Source: Lachnospiraceae bacterium
GTDB taxonomy: Bacteria; Bacillota; Clostridia; Lachnospirales; Lachnospiraceae
Length of the DNA stretch: 34,702 nt
Assembly: GCA_017436865.1 (NCBI GenBank)
Contig: JAFSCH010000013.1
Location: 1-34,702, forward strand
Direction: 5' to 3'
Shown: one piece after another, positions 1 through 7,923 of the stretch
How the letters are laid out: each line of letters begins with the position of its first letter
Numbering within the stretch: the stretch's first letter is position 1
Made by a program: the position numbers and the translations under genes
Notes under the pieces: model-generated
The model's database searches: none
What the model was told of the DNA's origin: nothing
Seen by the model: only the letters and a program-made list of their open reading frames with translations

Positions 1-2
1 GG

Positions 3-356
3 TACACCGCGGACGGATTTTTGGACGAAGATTCGTTGAAACGCGCGGTTTGCACTTGCGTTTCTTCGGTGTTGCAAAATTACGACGGGGAAATCAAGGA
101 GATTTACGTGGGCGTTCCCGCCTTTTTCACCGAGGTTTTAACCAAGGGACAAACGATCTCCTTCCCGACGAAGAGAAAACTTGCCGTGGAGTCTTTCGAC
201 GCGCTTTACGAGGCGGGGCTTACCGAACTTGGTTCACGTTCTCGTTTTATCAAGCGTTCGGAGATGTATTTCTCCGTATACATCTTCGCTCGAATATGTC
301 TGCCCGTGAGCAAGCTCCCGACAGCCAATTCGGCTCATCTGTGCATGGCTCACTAA
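3..356 (+). pseudogene. FtsA-like (SHS2/actin-fold) protein fragment, truncated
   Basis: An open frame enters from the left edge and ends at TAA 354-356. The segment around LQNYDGEIKEIYVGVPAFF followed by ISFPTKRKL resembles the early part of FtsA-like actin-fold proteins of Clostridia, where a strand reading IYVGVP precedes a basic turn. Similarity seems to fade after about position 272; the remaining residues (YIFARICLPVSKLPTANSAH) look like read-through into unrelated DNA. Codons here (gcg, gac, acc, ggc, ttc) are visibly GC-richer than in every following gene. The last 80 bases hold inverted repeats: AGATGTAT/ATACATCT at about 263-286 and GTGAGC/GCTCAC at about 306-353. It is either a transferred or broken fragment or a chimeric contig join. 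The family call is from memory of motifs and is tentative. Confidence 0.4.
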
Positions 357-392
357 ACTCAAATTTACCCAATAATATATAAGGAGGGAAAC

Positions 393-1253
393 ATGAATCG
401 GAAGATCTTCTATGTGGATTGTTATTGCGAAGGAGAAAAGGAACGAAATATAGGATTTGTAAAGGTAGAGGAAGAAGGATTGTTTGTGATGCTAAGGGGA
501 ATAGCATTGCAGGGTGAAAAAATATGCAAGATATATGTAGGAACAGAGAAAAGCAATAAAAAGTTCGTAGCGAATATTACGTTGCAAAACGGTTACGGAC
601 AGGCAAAGCGAAACTGGTCAAAAGATTTTAGACAAGAGGATTGCAGAGAGATTTATATACCAATTGATCAGAAGCGCTATGGAAGATGTATGATAGAGCA
701 GCATGTGACTCATAACGCAGGACTAGAACAGAAAAAGATTCAACCATTTCCAAAAGATAAAGTTAACATATCCAAGAATATTCAAGAAAAGATGGTGGAA
801 CAGAATAGGATAATAACATTAGAAACAGAGAAAAAGCCTAAAGTGGAGTTAGGACAGATTCAAGATGCCATGCCAATCATGGAACCGGATAAATGGAAAC
901 AGCTTTGTAAGAATTATCCTCAAGTACATATTTATCCGGAAGCGGATACGGTAGTAATAAAGCCCAAAGATATCATTGTACTAACGCAGGAGTATCACGA
1001 ACTTGCTACAAATTCTTTTGTGTTGCATGCATATTATAACTATCGTCAGCTTTTGCTACTTCGATATCACCATGAGAATGGAGTTTGTTATTACTTAGGT
1101 GTTCCAGGAGTTTATTATGAAAGAGAGAAAAAAATTGCAAATATGTTTGGGTTTGAGGGGTTTGAAAATGGAGAATCCAGATTAGTAAATGAGAGTCGAA
1201 GACAAGCGTATGTAGGTTGTTTTGGTTACTATATGAAACAGGTAAATATATAG
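393..1253 (+). CDS. DUF6128 domain-containing protein
   Basis: A 286-residue protein of unknown function. The start ATG is preceded by an ideal AAGGAGGG at about 380-388. The N-terminal ~110 residues look like a small beta-rich domain (FYVDCYCEGEKERNIGFVKV). A lysine- and glutamine-rich linker follows, and then a C-terminal domain of about 110 residues starting near MEPDKWKQLCKNYPQVHIYP. Its ending, with YLGVPGVYYEREK, MFGFEGFE and FGYYMKQVNI, is the signature I associate with DUF6128, a family common in Lachnospiraceae. There is no signal peptide or membrane segment, so it is probably cytoplasmic. It stands alone between the foreign-looking left edge and a convergent gene. No function can be inferred from context. 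Confidence 0.8.
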   Translation: MNRKIFYVDCYCEGEKERNIGFVKVEEEGLFVMLRGIALQGEKICKIYVGTEKSNKKFVANITLQNGYGQAKRNWSKDFRQEDCREIYIPIDQKRYGRCMIEQHVTHNAGLEQKKIQPFPKDKVNISKNIQEKMVEQNRIITLETEKKPKVELGQIQDAMPIMEPDKWKQLCKNYPQVHIYPEADTVVIKPKDIIVLTQEYHELATNSFVLHAYYNYRQLLLLRYHHENGVCYYLGVPGVYYEREKKIANMFGFEGFENGESRLVNESRRQAYVGCFGYYMKQVNI

Positions 1254-1279
1254 TAACCAGAATTATGAAAAATATATAA

Positions 1280-1304
1280 TTATGAAGGTATTGAAAAATC
1301 ATAA
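1280..1304. repeat. small hairpin, degenerate member of the GAAGGTA-loop family
   Basis: TTATGA (1280-1285) pairs with TCATAA (1299-1304) around a 13-nt loop containing AGGTATTGA. It resembles the better preserved copies at 2232-2258, 8765-8791 and 27868-27894, but lies 3' of the DUF6128 gene rather than before a start codon. Confidence 0.4.
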
Positions 1305-1310
1305 AAATAT

Positions 1311-1412
1311 TGTAACTGTTCAGAGCCAAATAGATATCCATCAAAATGTACTCTTTAATGCAAGCATTCATCGTATATTTTGAGTCTATCTGCTTAGTTC
1401 TGAACAGTTACA
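1311..1412. repeat. long inverted repeat, possible MITE-like element
   Basis: A perfect 14-bp inverted repeat, TGTAACTGTTCAGA (1311-1324) and TCTGAACAGTTACA (1399-1412), encloses 74 bases with no convincing gene. Pairing can be extended outward into AATAT/ATATT with a small bulge. The right arm ends five bases before the stop codon of the convergent radical-SAM gene. The long loop and lack of a T-run make it a poor terminator; a mobile intergenic repeat is more likely. Confidence 0.6.
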
Positions 1413-1417
1413 AAATA

Positions 1418-2119
1418 TTATAAATCAATACCACGTAGTCGGGTATTGGGAATGGCTTGAACACAGATATCACGATATTCCAACAAACTTTGTGCTGAGA
1501 GGGCATGGTAGCCTGGAGAGATAACATTCTCTGAGTCGGTGTAGGATTGCAGATAATAGGATGGAGCACCTTTTAGCCATTCAGAGATGGCGTGCATGTC
1601 TTCTTTGTCATGAAGCTCTCGAACAAGAGTGGTACGAAATTCAAAAGGAAAATAATCAGCAATAGATAAAAGGCAGGATACAGATTCCTCAATCAGATGG
1701 AAGTCACAGGAAGCTAATCCTGCTGTAATCGCATATTTTATAGGGGAATTTTTAATATCCATGGCACAGTAATCAATAAGTTTTTTATTTAATAAATTAT
1801 GAAGAACATCAGGCTGATAGCCATTGGTGTCGAGTTTTATTAAATATCCGAGCTCTTTTATTCGGGCAAGGAAATCAGATAAATCTTTTTGCAGAGTCGG
1901 TTCACCACCAGTAATACAGACGCCGGTCAAAACACCGGCCCTTTTTTTCAAAAAAGAAAGAATTTCATTCTCAGAGTAGGCAGTAGTCTTCTGTGGAAAT
2001 ACTAGGTTTTTATTATGACAAAAAGGACACCGAAAATTGCATCCACCAGTAAAAATGGTAGCGGCTACATGTTCGGGGTAATCTAATAAAGTTGTTTTAT
2101 TTAGTCCAAGTATTAGCAT
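1418..2119 (-). CDS. radical SAM activating protein, NrdG2 type (anaerobic ribonucleotide reductase activase-like)
   Basis: A 233-residue radical-SAM enzyme. The cluster-binding motif is CNFRCPFC (C27, C31, C34), coordinating the 4Fe-4S that cleaves S-adenosylmethionine. It lies right after LLDYPEHVAATIFTGG, the usual opening of the NrdG2/TIGR02495 branch. TGGEPTLQ near residue 70 is the SAM-contacting GGE motif. Members of this branch are annotated as activators of the anaerobic class III ribonucleotide reductase, installing its glycyl radical. No nrdD is visible in this window, so the partner is not shown. The start has an AGAGGG-like RBS about 8 nt upstream. Family is certain; the exact target protein is inferred. 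Confidence 0.85.
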   Translation of the reverse strand: MLILGLNKTTLLDYPEHVAATIFTGGCNFRCPFCHNKNLVFPQKTTAYSENEILSFLKKRAGVLTGVCITGGEPTLQKDLSDFLARIKELGYLIKLDTNGYQPDVLHNLLNKKLIDYCAMDIKNSPIKYAITAGLASCDFHLIEESVSCLLSIADYFPFEFRTTLVRELHDKEDMHAISEWLKGAPSYYLQSYTDSENVISPGYHALSAQSLLEYRDICVQAIPNTRLRGIDL

Positions 2120-2172
2120 GAAAATGCCCTCTTTTCTAACATATTAAAATCAATTATACTAAAGATAATGTG

Positions 2173-2213
2173 AAAAATCCATTTGATAAGCATATTTAAG
2201 GCGGATTATTGCA
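2173..2213. repeat. 41-bp dispersed repeat, copy A
   Basis: This segment matches 2811-2851 at 33 of 41 positions by eye (AAAAATCCATTTG, AAGCA, ATTTA, GGATT, TTG shared). The two copies flank tadA. Both can form a partial hairpin between AATCC and GGATT; pairing is poorer in this copy. Confidence 0.6.
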
Positions 2214-2231
2214 TAGCATCTTTGATGCAAC

Positions 2232-2258
2232 GTAATTAAGAAGGTACTGAATAATTAT
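2232..2258. repeat. GAAGGTA-loop hairpin upstream of tadA
   Basis: GTAATTA (2232-2238) and TAATTAT (2252-2258) form a 7-bp stem (one G-U at the base) with the 13-nt loop AGAAGGTACTGAA. The same architecture recurs before acpP and before the carboxypeptidase gene at 27917. Confidence 0.6.
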
Positions 2259-2286
2259 TAAATGAATTAAGAAAGAGAGATATACG

Positions 2287-2802
2287 ATGCCACGTTTATG
2301 TATGACAGAAGACGAGAAATATATGAAGGAAGCCATGAAACAAGCAAGAAAGGCTTATGCATTGGGAGAAGTGCCAATAGGCTGTGTTATTGTTCATGAT
2401 GGAAGAATAATTGGAAGAGGATATAATAGAAGAAATACAGATAAAAATACACTTGCGCATGCAGAGATTACTGCTATTAATAAGGCAAGTAAAGTAATTG
2501 GAGATTGGCGTTTAGAGGAATGTACGTTGTATGTAACGTTAGAACCTTGTCAGATGTGTGCAGGAGCCATTGTTCAAGCAAGAATACCAAAGGTGGTTAT
2601 GGCATGTATGAATCCCAAGGCTGGTTGTGCTGGTTCCATCTTAAATATATTGGATATGCCACAGTTTAACCATCAGGTAGAAATGACGAAGGGAGTATTG
2701 GAAGAAGAATGCAGTCGCATGCTGAAGGAGTTTTTTGTAGAGCTTCGTGCACGTAATAAAATGGAAAAAGAAGCAGCCAAATTGGAACAACAGGAGACGT
2801 AA
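2287..2802 (+). CDS. tadA: tRNA adenosine(34) deaminase TadA
   Basis: Deaminates adenosine 34 to inosine in the anticodon of tRNA-Arg(ACG), allowing wobble decoding; an essential cytoplasmic enzyme. The zinc and catalytic residues are HAE (H58, E60) and PCQMC (C88, C91). The sequence runs EVPIGCVIV, AHAEITAIN, LYVTLEPCQMCAGAIVQARI in the order typical of the family. Length (171 aa) is normal with a short charged C-terminal tail. The start could instead be the ATG at 2302 (MTEDEKYMKEAM), which fits the family N-terminus equally well; the AAGAGAGA at about 2271-2280 favours the upstream ATG. As in many Firmicutes, the SRP RNA gene follows directly downstream. Confidence 0.95.
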   Translation: MPRLCMTEDEKYMKEAMKQARKAYALGEVPIGCVIVHDGRIIGRGYNRRNTDKNTLAHAEITAINKASKVIGDWRLEECTLYVTLEPCQMCAGAIVQARIPKVVMACMNPKAGCAGSILNILDMPQFNHQVEMTKGVLEEECSRMLKEFFVELRARNKMEKEAAKLEQQET

Positions 2803-2809
2803 GGTTATG

Positions 2810-2851
2810 CAAAAATCCATTTGCGAAGCAAATTTAGGATGGATTTTTGTA
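2810..2851 (+). terminator. hairpin downstream of tadA (dispersed repeat copy B)
   Basis: CAAAAATCCAT (2810-2820) is perfectly complementary to ATGGATTTTTG (2839-2849), with an inner mini-hairpin TTGC-GAA-GCAA. The T-run lies inside the 3' arm. It can serve as a tadA terminator, and it is also the second copy of the repeat at 2173-2213. Another small stem, TTACTG/CAGTAA (2854-2877), follows. Confidence 0.6.
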
Positions 2852-2916
2852 CATTACTGGAACGGAGTGAACAGTAACAGGGTTATTGGTAGTAACAACC
2901 AAATGGCAGGCAATGC

Positions 2917-2945
2917 TTGACTTTGTATTACAAAAAGAGTAGAAT
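2917..2945 (+). promoter_or_regulatory. promoter of the SRP RNA gene
   Basis: TTGACT (2917-2922), a 17-nt spacer, and TAGAAT (2940-2945) form a near-consensus sigma-A promoter. The expected transcription start, 6-7 nt downstream, coincides with the 5' end of the SRP RNA (about 2951). Confidence 0.8.
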
Positions 2946-2950
2946 GAAGT

Positions 2951-3220
2951 AGCCGTGCAACCGGGGCGTTAGCGGTGCCTTATACCTACAATCCGCTATA
3001 GTAGGGGTGATGGATGGTGGAGGGTCACTGGTTTATGCAGCTGCCCTTTATAAGTGGCGATGAAGTTTGGGTCTTACGCAATATGTGCCGTCGAACCGTG
3101 TCAGGGCAGGAATGCAGCAGCACTAAGGTGGATTTCATATGTGCCGTAAGGGTGCCTGGCGGAGTTAACTGTAAAGGTAACGTGCATAGATACAGGATTC
3201 GAAGCCGTTCGCACGGTTTT
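2951..3220 (+). ncRNA. ffs: signal recognition particle RNA, large type
   Basis: The 4.5S/6S-like RNA scaffold that binds Ffh for co-translational targeting of membrane proteins. The 5' Alu domain is recognisable (CCGGGGCGTTAGCGGTGCC and ATCCGCTATAGTAGGGGTGA). The Ffh-binding S-domain hairpin reads GTCAGGGCAGGAATGCAGCA near 3100-3125, with the conserved AGCAGC side. The 5' end AGCCGTGC (2951-2958) pairs with GCACGGTT (3211-3218) near the 3' end, giving about 270 nt, the normal size for clostridial large SRP RNA. A short T-run ends it. Location after tadA is usual; the gene usually next in line, dnaX, is absent here. Confidence 0.93.
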
Positions 3221-3238
3221 AATAATATAAGCAGCGTG

Positions 3239-3262
3239 ATAACTATGAAGGAAAAAAGTTAT
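3239..3262. repeat. small hairpin, possible GAAGGTA-loop relative
   Basis: ATAACT (3239-3244) pairs with AGTTAT (3257-3262); the 12-nt loop contains ATGAAGG. It lies between the SRP RNA and the DUF3048 gene, and resembles the family at 2232, 8765 and 27868 only partly. Confidence 0.35.
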
Positions 3263-3328
3263 CCAAAGTATAGCCCGACATTGCAAAAGATAGAGCAATG
3301 CACCAGATAAAGAGATAGGGGGAAGCGT

Positions 3329-4462
3329 ATGAAAAAAAGAAGTTTATTAGCACTTATTATGGCATCCGTTGTTACATTATCCGTAGCAGGGTGTGGCGGC
3401 AAGGAAGATGTTCAAGCACCTGTAGAAACCGTTGAGTTTGATAATATTGTGGAAAATGTAGCAAACGGTAATCACGAAGATACAGCAGAGGTAGCTTCCA
3501 CAGAAGAACAGATAGAAGAGGAAGAAAATCACGAAGGAATGTATCGTAGTGAGCTTACCAATGAGTGGATTGATGAGAGTTTGAAAAATCAGCGTCCAAT
3601 CGCTGTTATGGTAGATAATGAGAAGACAGCACTTCCACATTATGGATTGACAGAAGCAGATGTTGTATATGAGATTATGAATAGTACGGCAAACGGAAGA
3701 ATTACACGTTTGATGGCAATTGTGAAGGACTGGGGTAAGATTCAGCAGTTTGGAAGTATCCGTAGTGCTAGACCTACAAACTTTATGTTAGCAGCTGAAT
3801 GGAATGCAGTTTTGTGTCATGATGGTGGTCCTTTCTATATTGATCAGTATGTTAAGAAGAACTATACAAACAACTTTAGCGGAACTTTCGGTCGTGTAAA
3901 TAATGGAAAGTCTAGAGAATATACAGAGTATATCTTAGAAGGCGACTTAGATAAGAATTTTAGCAATTCGAAATATAGCGTAGAGTATAATGAGCATTAT
4001 CAAGGTGAGCATTTTGTGTTCTCTGATGAGGAAATTGATTTATCAGGAAAGAGTGATGTGATCGATGCGACACAGATTAAGCTTCCATTTCCACACAACA
4101 GTTCTATGTTGAAATATAATGAAGAAACAGGAACATATGATTATTATGAGTATGGTAATGCACATGTAGATCCACAGCATAATAATGCAGTTCTTACTTT
4201 CGAAAATGTTATCTTGCAGGGTTGTAGTTTTTCACAGTTAGATGATAATGGTTATATGATTTATAACGTTATTGGTAGCGGTGATGATGGTTACTATCTG
4301 ACAAAGGGTAAGGCAGTTCCAATTAAATGGATTAAGTCCGGTGAGGCAGATATTACACTGTTCCTTGATCAAGAAACCGGAGAACAGATTGAAATGAATA
4401 CTGGTAAGACTTATATTGCATTAGTACCTTCTGATACATGGGATGAGGTATCGATTCAGTAA
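3329..4462 (+). CDS. DUF3048 domain-containing lipoprotein (YerB-like)
   Basis: A 377-residue exported lipoprotein. The signal peptide MKKRSLLALIMASVVTLSVAGCGG carries a lipobox VAGC, so the mature protein should be anchored to the outer face of the membrane through Cys22. An acidic, probably disordered stretch (VASTEEQIEEEENHEG) links the anchor to the DUF3048 domain. That domain is marked by RPIAVMVDNEKTALPHYGL, the ADVVYEIM and GRITRLMAI segments, FGSIRSARPTNF, and later ITLFLDQETGEQIEMNTGKT. The family includes Bacillus YerB; its biochemical role is not established. The start has AGGGGGAAG 6 nt upstream. The gene is monocistronic, ending in a strong terminator. It sits where dnaX often follows the SRP RNA gene. 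Confidence 0.88.
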   Translation: MKKRSLLALIMASVVTLSVAGCGGKEDVQAPVETVEFDNIVENVANGNHEDTAEVASTEEQIEEEENHEGMYRSELTNEWIDESLKNQRPIAVMVDNEKTALPHYGLTEADVVYEIMNSTANGRITRLMAIVKDWGKIQQFGSIRSARPTNFMLAAEWNAVLCHDGGPFYIDQYVKKNYTNNFSGTFGRVNNGKSREYTEYILEGDLDKNFSNSKYSVEYNEHYQGEHFVFSDEEIDLSGKSDVIDATQIKLPFPHNSSMLKYNEETGTYDYYEYGNAHVDPQHNNAVLTFENVILQGCSFSQLDDNGYMIYNVIGSGDDGYYLTKGKAVPIKWIKSGEADITLFLDQETGEQIEMNTGKTYIALVPSDTWDEVSIQ

Positions 4463-4485
4463 AAGTTATTTTAGCGTAATCTTTG

Positions 4486-4516
4486 AGAGCAAGCTGCAGA
4501 GCTTGCTCTTTTTTTT
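4486..4516 (+). terminator. intrinsic terminator of the DUF3048 gene
   Basis: AGAGCAAGCT (4486-4495) and AGCTTGCTCT (4500-4509) form a perfect 10-bp stem with loop GCAG and eight T residues (4509-4516). It is also the first hairpin of the structured element that follows. Confidence 0.92.
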
Positions 4517-4518
4517 GG

Positions 4519-4609
4519 TATTAGGAAATTGCTGTAACGTAGTGGTAGTTAAACAAGAATTTCGACAGAAATTCTTGCTAGTGTTTGCTGCAGAACAAGC
4601 ACTTTTTTT
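4519..4609 (+). repeat. structured intergenic element, copy 1 (linker + hairpin + second hairpin with T-run)
   Basis: Directly after the terminator comes the conserved linker beginning TATTAGGAAATTGCTGTAAC and continuing GTAGTGGTAGTTAA (4519-4552). It contains a small TAAC/GTTA stem with a 9-nt loop GTAGTGGTA. Hairpin 1 is CAAGAATTTC (4554-4563) with GAAATTCTTG (4568-4577), loop GACA. Hairpin 2 is AGTGTTTG (4580-4587) with CAAGCACT (4596-4603), followed by seven T residues, so the element ends in a second intrinsic terminator. Three other copies occur in the window (8480, 18141, and 22435 on the minus strand). Confidence 0.85.
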
Positions 4610-4641
4610 CTGATATTACGAAAAAAAACGAAAAAATAATA

Positions 4642-4669
4642 TAGACAAAACGAAATTATATGCTATACT
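4642..4669 (+). promoter_or_regulatory. promoter of the pullulanase gene
   Basis: TAGACA (4642-4647), 16-nt spacer, TATACT (4664-4669). It lies between the upstream double terminator and the pullulanase RBS (GAAGGAGG, about 4702-4709). No obvious catabolite-repression operator was seen by eye. Confidence 0.65.
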
Positions 4670-4716
4670 CATAGCTATAGGAGGATAAAAATCTATATAA
4701 TGAAGGAGGATTACAA

Positions 4717-7700
4717 ATGAAAAAGAAAATGACAGCAGGCTTTTTGGGCTTTCTTATGTTGGTGATGACAGTATTAACTTGGTTTGTACCAATGTTAGAG
4801 ACTCAAGCAGCGGGTAAGACATTAATAGTACATTATGGGGGAAGAAGCGATAATGATTATGAAGGCTGGAATCTTTGGCTATGGGAAGAAGGACGTGAAG
4901 GACAGCAAGTGTCTTTTACAGAAACGGATTCGTTTGGTCAGGTTGCAGTGTATCAGACAAATCGCAAACCTGCCAATATTGGTTTTATCGTACGTCTAAA
5001 TGAGTGGGAAGATAAGGACGTGGCAGAGGACAGATTTGTAGCAATGGATGAAGATATTGTTGAAATCTGGATAACCAGTGGCGAAGCAGAATTTGCAATC
5101 GAAGCACCGGAAGGGGCGGAAAGCTTTGATTTTGCAGCTTTAGAGCAGGCAAGACTTGATGTGTACAAGGAAGAAGGTGCTATGAAGCTGGATGTTCATT
5201 ATTACAATTTTGAACAAAGCTATAGCGCGGATACGGTAGAAGCGTATGCGTGGCCAGGGGATATGGCTGGCGGAAACTATCCCTATGTAGAAACAGACGA
5301 TTTTGGAGCACTGTTTCAGATTGGTATGAAGCCAGAAGATGGTGTTACTACAGCAGGTGTAAAAGTGATTCAGAATGGAAATGTAGACGCAGCGATAGAA
5401 TATCATATAGATTTAACAAAGGCAGTAGATAACGAACTTGATGTGTATCTGGTAGAGGGGAACCCAAATGTATGGTATGAAGTAAATGAGGTTGTTTACA
5501 ATCCAGTAATTGCAAGTGCCGTTTTTAGTGAGACTTCTAGTCAGGAAATTCAGATTACTGTATCAAAGCCGGTTGATGTAACGGCAGTAGAAAAATTTGC
5601 TGTTACCGATGAAGCAGGAACTAAGTATCCTGTGACAGCAGTAGAAAATGTAACAAACAATGAAGTAGTTTTAAAAATGGAGCAACCGTTAGAGCTTTCG
5701 AGAGCTTATCGTGTTGACTGTGAAGATTATGAAGGATGTCAGATAGCGATGGATAAGATTATTGGTTCTACTTATTTTGATGAACAATTAGCATACGATG
5801 GTGATGATTTAGGAGCAGTATATACAAAGGAAAAGACAGCGTTTCGTGTTTGGGCACCGACAGCGTTAGAAGTATCACTGAATTTGTATGAGGAAGGTGA
5901 CGGAGATAATTTAATAGAAACGTTACCAATGCAGGCAGATGTAAATGGTACATGGATCTGTGAAAAAGAGGGGGACTTAAATGGAGTATATTATACCTAC
6001 TCTATTAAGATTGGTAATAAGGTAAATGAAACAGTAGACGTATATGCAAGAACAACAGGGGTAAACGGTGATAGAGGAATGGTTATTGACTTAGCCTCTA
6101 CAGATCCGGAAGGTTTTGAGAATGATGTCAGACCAGGATTTAAGAATGATACAGATGCAGTTATTTATGAATTGCATATGAGAGATCTTTCTTCGGATGC
6201 TTCTTCAGGAATTCAGAATGTAGGTAAGTTCCTTGGACTAACAGAAAAAGGAACAAAAAATAGTGATGGGCTTGCGACCGGGTTAGATCATATTCTTGAC
6301 CTGGGTATCACACATATTCAGATTCTACCAAGCTACGATTATGCTACAGTAGATGAGAGTAAGACAGATTCCAATCAGTTTAATTGGGGATATGATCCTA
6401 AAAACTATAATGTACCAGAAGGTTCTTACAGTACAGATCCTTTCCATGGTGAGGTTCGTGTAAAAGAAATGAAACAAATGGTTCAGGCACTTCATGAAAA
6501 TGGCATTCGTGTCAATATGGACGTGGTTTATAATCATGTCTATAATGAAGAAAGCTCATGGTTTCATAAGACGGTTCCTGGCTATTATTTTAGAAAAGGT
6601 GGAAATGGCTCTGGATGTGGTAATGAAACAGCATCCGATAGAGCAATGGTAAGAAAATATATGGTAGATTCTGTTGTATATTGGGCAACAGAATATCATA
6701 TTGATGGTTTCCGTTTCGATTTGATGGCTAATCATGATAAAGAGACTATGATGGCAATTAGAGAAGCGTTAGATAAGATTGATCCATCTATTATGATGTA
6801 TGGTGAAGGATGGACAGGTGGTGAATGCATGCTACCAACTTCTGAACAGAGCTTAAAGAGCAGTACTTATCAGTTTGAGCGTATTGGTGCGTTTAGTGAT
6901 GATATTCGTGATGGTATTAAGGGACATGTATTTGATACCATGGAAAAAGGCTTTGTTAATGGTAAAGAGGGGATGGAAGAGACCATTAAGCTAGGAGTAG
7001 TTGGAGCAATCCATCATCCACAGATTTTGGCATCAGAGAATGTGAAATCGAATGGAAGTTGGTCAGGACAGCCTGGACAGAGTATTAACTATGTCTCTTG
7101 TCATGATAATCATACTCTTTGGGATAAGCTTGCAATTGCGAATGCAGATGACAGTGAAGAAGATAGAAGAAAGATGAATAAGCTTTCAAGTGCAATTATT
7201 CTTACTTCACAGGGTGTGCCATTCTTCCAGGCAGGTGAAGAAATGCTTCGTAGTAAGCCATCTGCAACCGTAGAGGGCGAATTTGAAGAAAACAGCTATT
7301 GCTCACCGGATTCTACGAATAGTATAAAGTGGGATAACAAGGCAAATGTCATGGATGTATATGATTACTATAAAGGTCTTATTGCGTTCCGTAAAGCTCA
7401 TGGAGCACTTAGAATGGCAGAAGCATCTGATGTTCAGACAAAGCTTGTATTTATGAGTGGTCTCGATGCGAATGTTGTAGCGTATACAATTGAAGGAAGA
7501 CCAAATGGAGAAACAGCAGATAAGATTGCAGTTATATTCAATGCAAATAAAGAAACTGTAAATATTCCACTTCCATCAGGTGAATGGGATATCTGTGTAA
7601 ATGGTGAAAAGGCAGGTTGTGAATCTCTTGGTACAGCTGTAGATAGTGTCTCAGTAGAAGGCATTTCGGCAATGGTTCTGGTACAGGGAGATGAAACAGT

Positions 7701-7875
7701 AAAGAATGCAGAGAGTCAGGAGACAGGAGATAACAAGACAATGTCTGCATCTGATGAACAGAAAACAGGAAATGGAGGTTTGGTAGGGGCAATTATTGCA
7801 TCAATTGTTACTGCTATAGCAGCGGTTGTAGGTGTAAAAATTTACCGCAAAAAAAAGCGTTCTTCAAAAAAATAG
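4717..7875 (+). CDS. pulA: cell-surface type I pullulanase (GH13) with CBM41 modules
   Basis: Hydrolyses alpha-1,6 branch points of pullulan, starch and glycogen outside the cell. A 1052-residue protein with this order: signal peptide (~1-32, ending TQAAG), two CBM41-like starch-binding modules (~34-125 and ~154-250), an Ig-like module (~262-345), CBM48 (~360-450, FRVWAPTALEVSL), the GH13 catalytic barrel (~490-870), and a C-terminal beta domain. A membrane anchor follows (GLVGAIIASIVTAIAAVVG) with a basic tail KKKRSSKK. NWGYDPKNYNVPEGSYSTDP is the type I pullulanase signature. Catalytic residues: nucleophile D668 (GFRFDLM), acid/base E697 (GEGW), transition-state Asp D797 (CHDNH). The C-terminal hydrophobic anchor, rather than an LPXTG sorting motif, should tether it to the membrane. 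It has its own promoter and terminator, and no sugar transporter is adjacent. Confidence 0.95.
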   Translation: MKKKMTAGFLGFLMLVMTVLTWFVPMLETQAAGKTLIVHYGGRSDNDYEGWNLWLWEEGREGQQVSFTETDSFGQVAVYQTNRKPANIGFIVRLNEWEDKDVAEDRFVAMDEDIVEIWITSGEAEFAIEAPEGAESFDFAALEQARLDVYKEEGAMKLDVHYYNFEQSYSADTVEAYAWPGDMAGGNYPYVETDDFGALFQIGMKPEDGVTTAGVKVIQNGNVDAAIEYHIDLTKAVDNELDVYLVEGNPNVWYEVNEVVYNPVIASAVFSETSSQEIQITVSKPVDVTAVEKFAVTDEAGTKYPVTAVENVTNNEVVLKMEQPLELSRAYRVDCEDYEGCQIAMDKIIGSTYFDEQLAYDGDDLGAVYTKEKTAFRVWAPTALEVSLNLYEEGDGDNLIETLPMQADVNGTWICEKEGDLNGVYYTYSIKIGNKVNETVDVYARTTGVNGDRGMVIDLASTDPEGFENDVRPGFKNDTDAVIYELHMRDLSSDASSGIQNVGKFLGLTEKGTKNSDGLATGLDHILDLGITHIQILPSYDYATVDESKTDSNQFNWGYDPKNYNVPEGSYSTDPFHGEVRVKEMKQMVQALHENGIRVNMDVVYNHVYNEESSWFHKTVPGYYFRKGGNGSGCGNETASDRAMVRKYMVDSVVYWATEYHIDGFRFDLMANHDKETMMAIREALDKIDPSIMMYGEGWTGGECMLPTSEQSLKSSTYQFERIGAFSDDIRDGIKGHVFDTMEKGFVNGKEGMEETIKLGVVGAIHHPQILASENVKSNGSWSGQPGQSINYVSCHDNHTLWDKLAIANADDSEEDRRKMNKLSSAIILTSQGVPFFQAGEEMLRSKPSATVEGEFEENSYCSPDSTNSIKWDNKANVMDVYDYYKGLIAFRKAHGALRMAEASDVQTKLVFMSGLDANVVAYTIEGRPNGETADKIAVIFNANKETVNIPLPSGEWDICVNGEKAGCESLGTAVDSVSVEGISAMVLVQGDETVKNAESQETGDNKTMSASDEQKTGNGGLVGAIIASIVTAIAAVVGVKIYRKKKRSSKK

Positions 7876-7891
7876 ATTGTGTATAACGAAA

Positions 7892-7923
7892 AAATGGGTG
7901 GTATAAAACCGCCCATTTTTTTC
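7892..7923 (+). terminator. intrinsic terminator of the pullulanase gene
   Basis: AAAATGGGTGGT (7892-7903) pairs with ACCGCCCATTTT (7909-7920), with one G-U and a 5-nt loop, and runs into seven T residues (7917-7923). About 150 bases of very AT-rich sequence follow with no visible gene. Confidence 0.9.

Noticed and set aside
306-353. Integron attC-like site suggested by nested inverted repeats
   Set aside because: No integrase core-site consensus at the ends and no gene cassette structure.
1311-1412. Rho-independent terminator for the convergent genes
   Set aside because: A 74-nt loop and no T-run after either arm make this unlikely, although termination in the area cannot be excluded.
3014-3310. 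98-codon ORF on the plus strand
   Set aside because: It lies inside and beyond the SRP RNA, whose Alu and S-domain signatures explain the sequence. No RBS and no protein family.
4531-4552. tRNA gene suspected from a D-arm-like TAAC/GTAGTGGTA/GTTA stem
   Set aside because: There is no acceptor stem, no 7-nt anticodon loop and no TTCRA T-loop; the same motif recurs in four intergenic elements.
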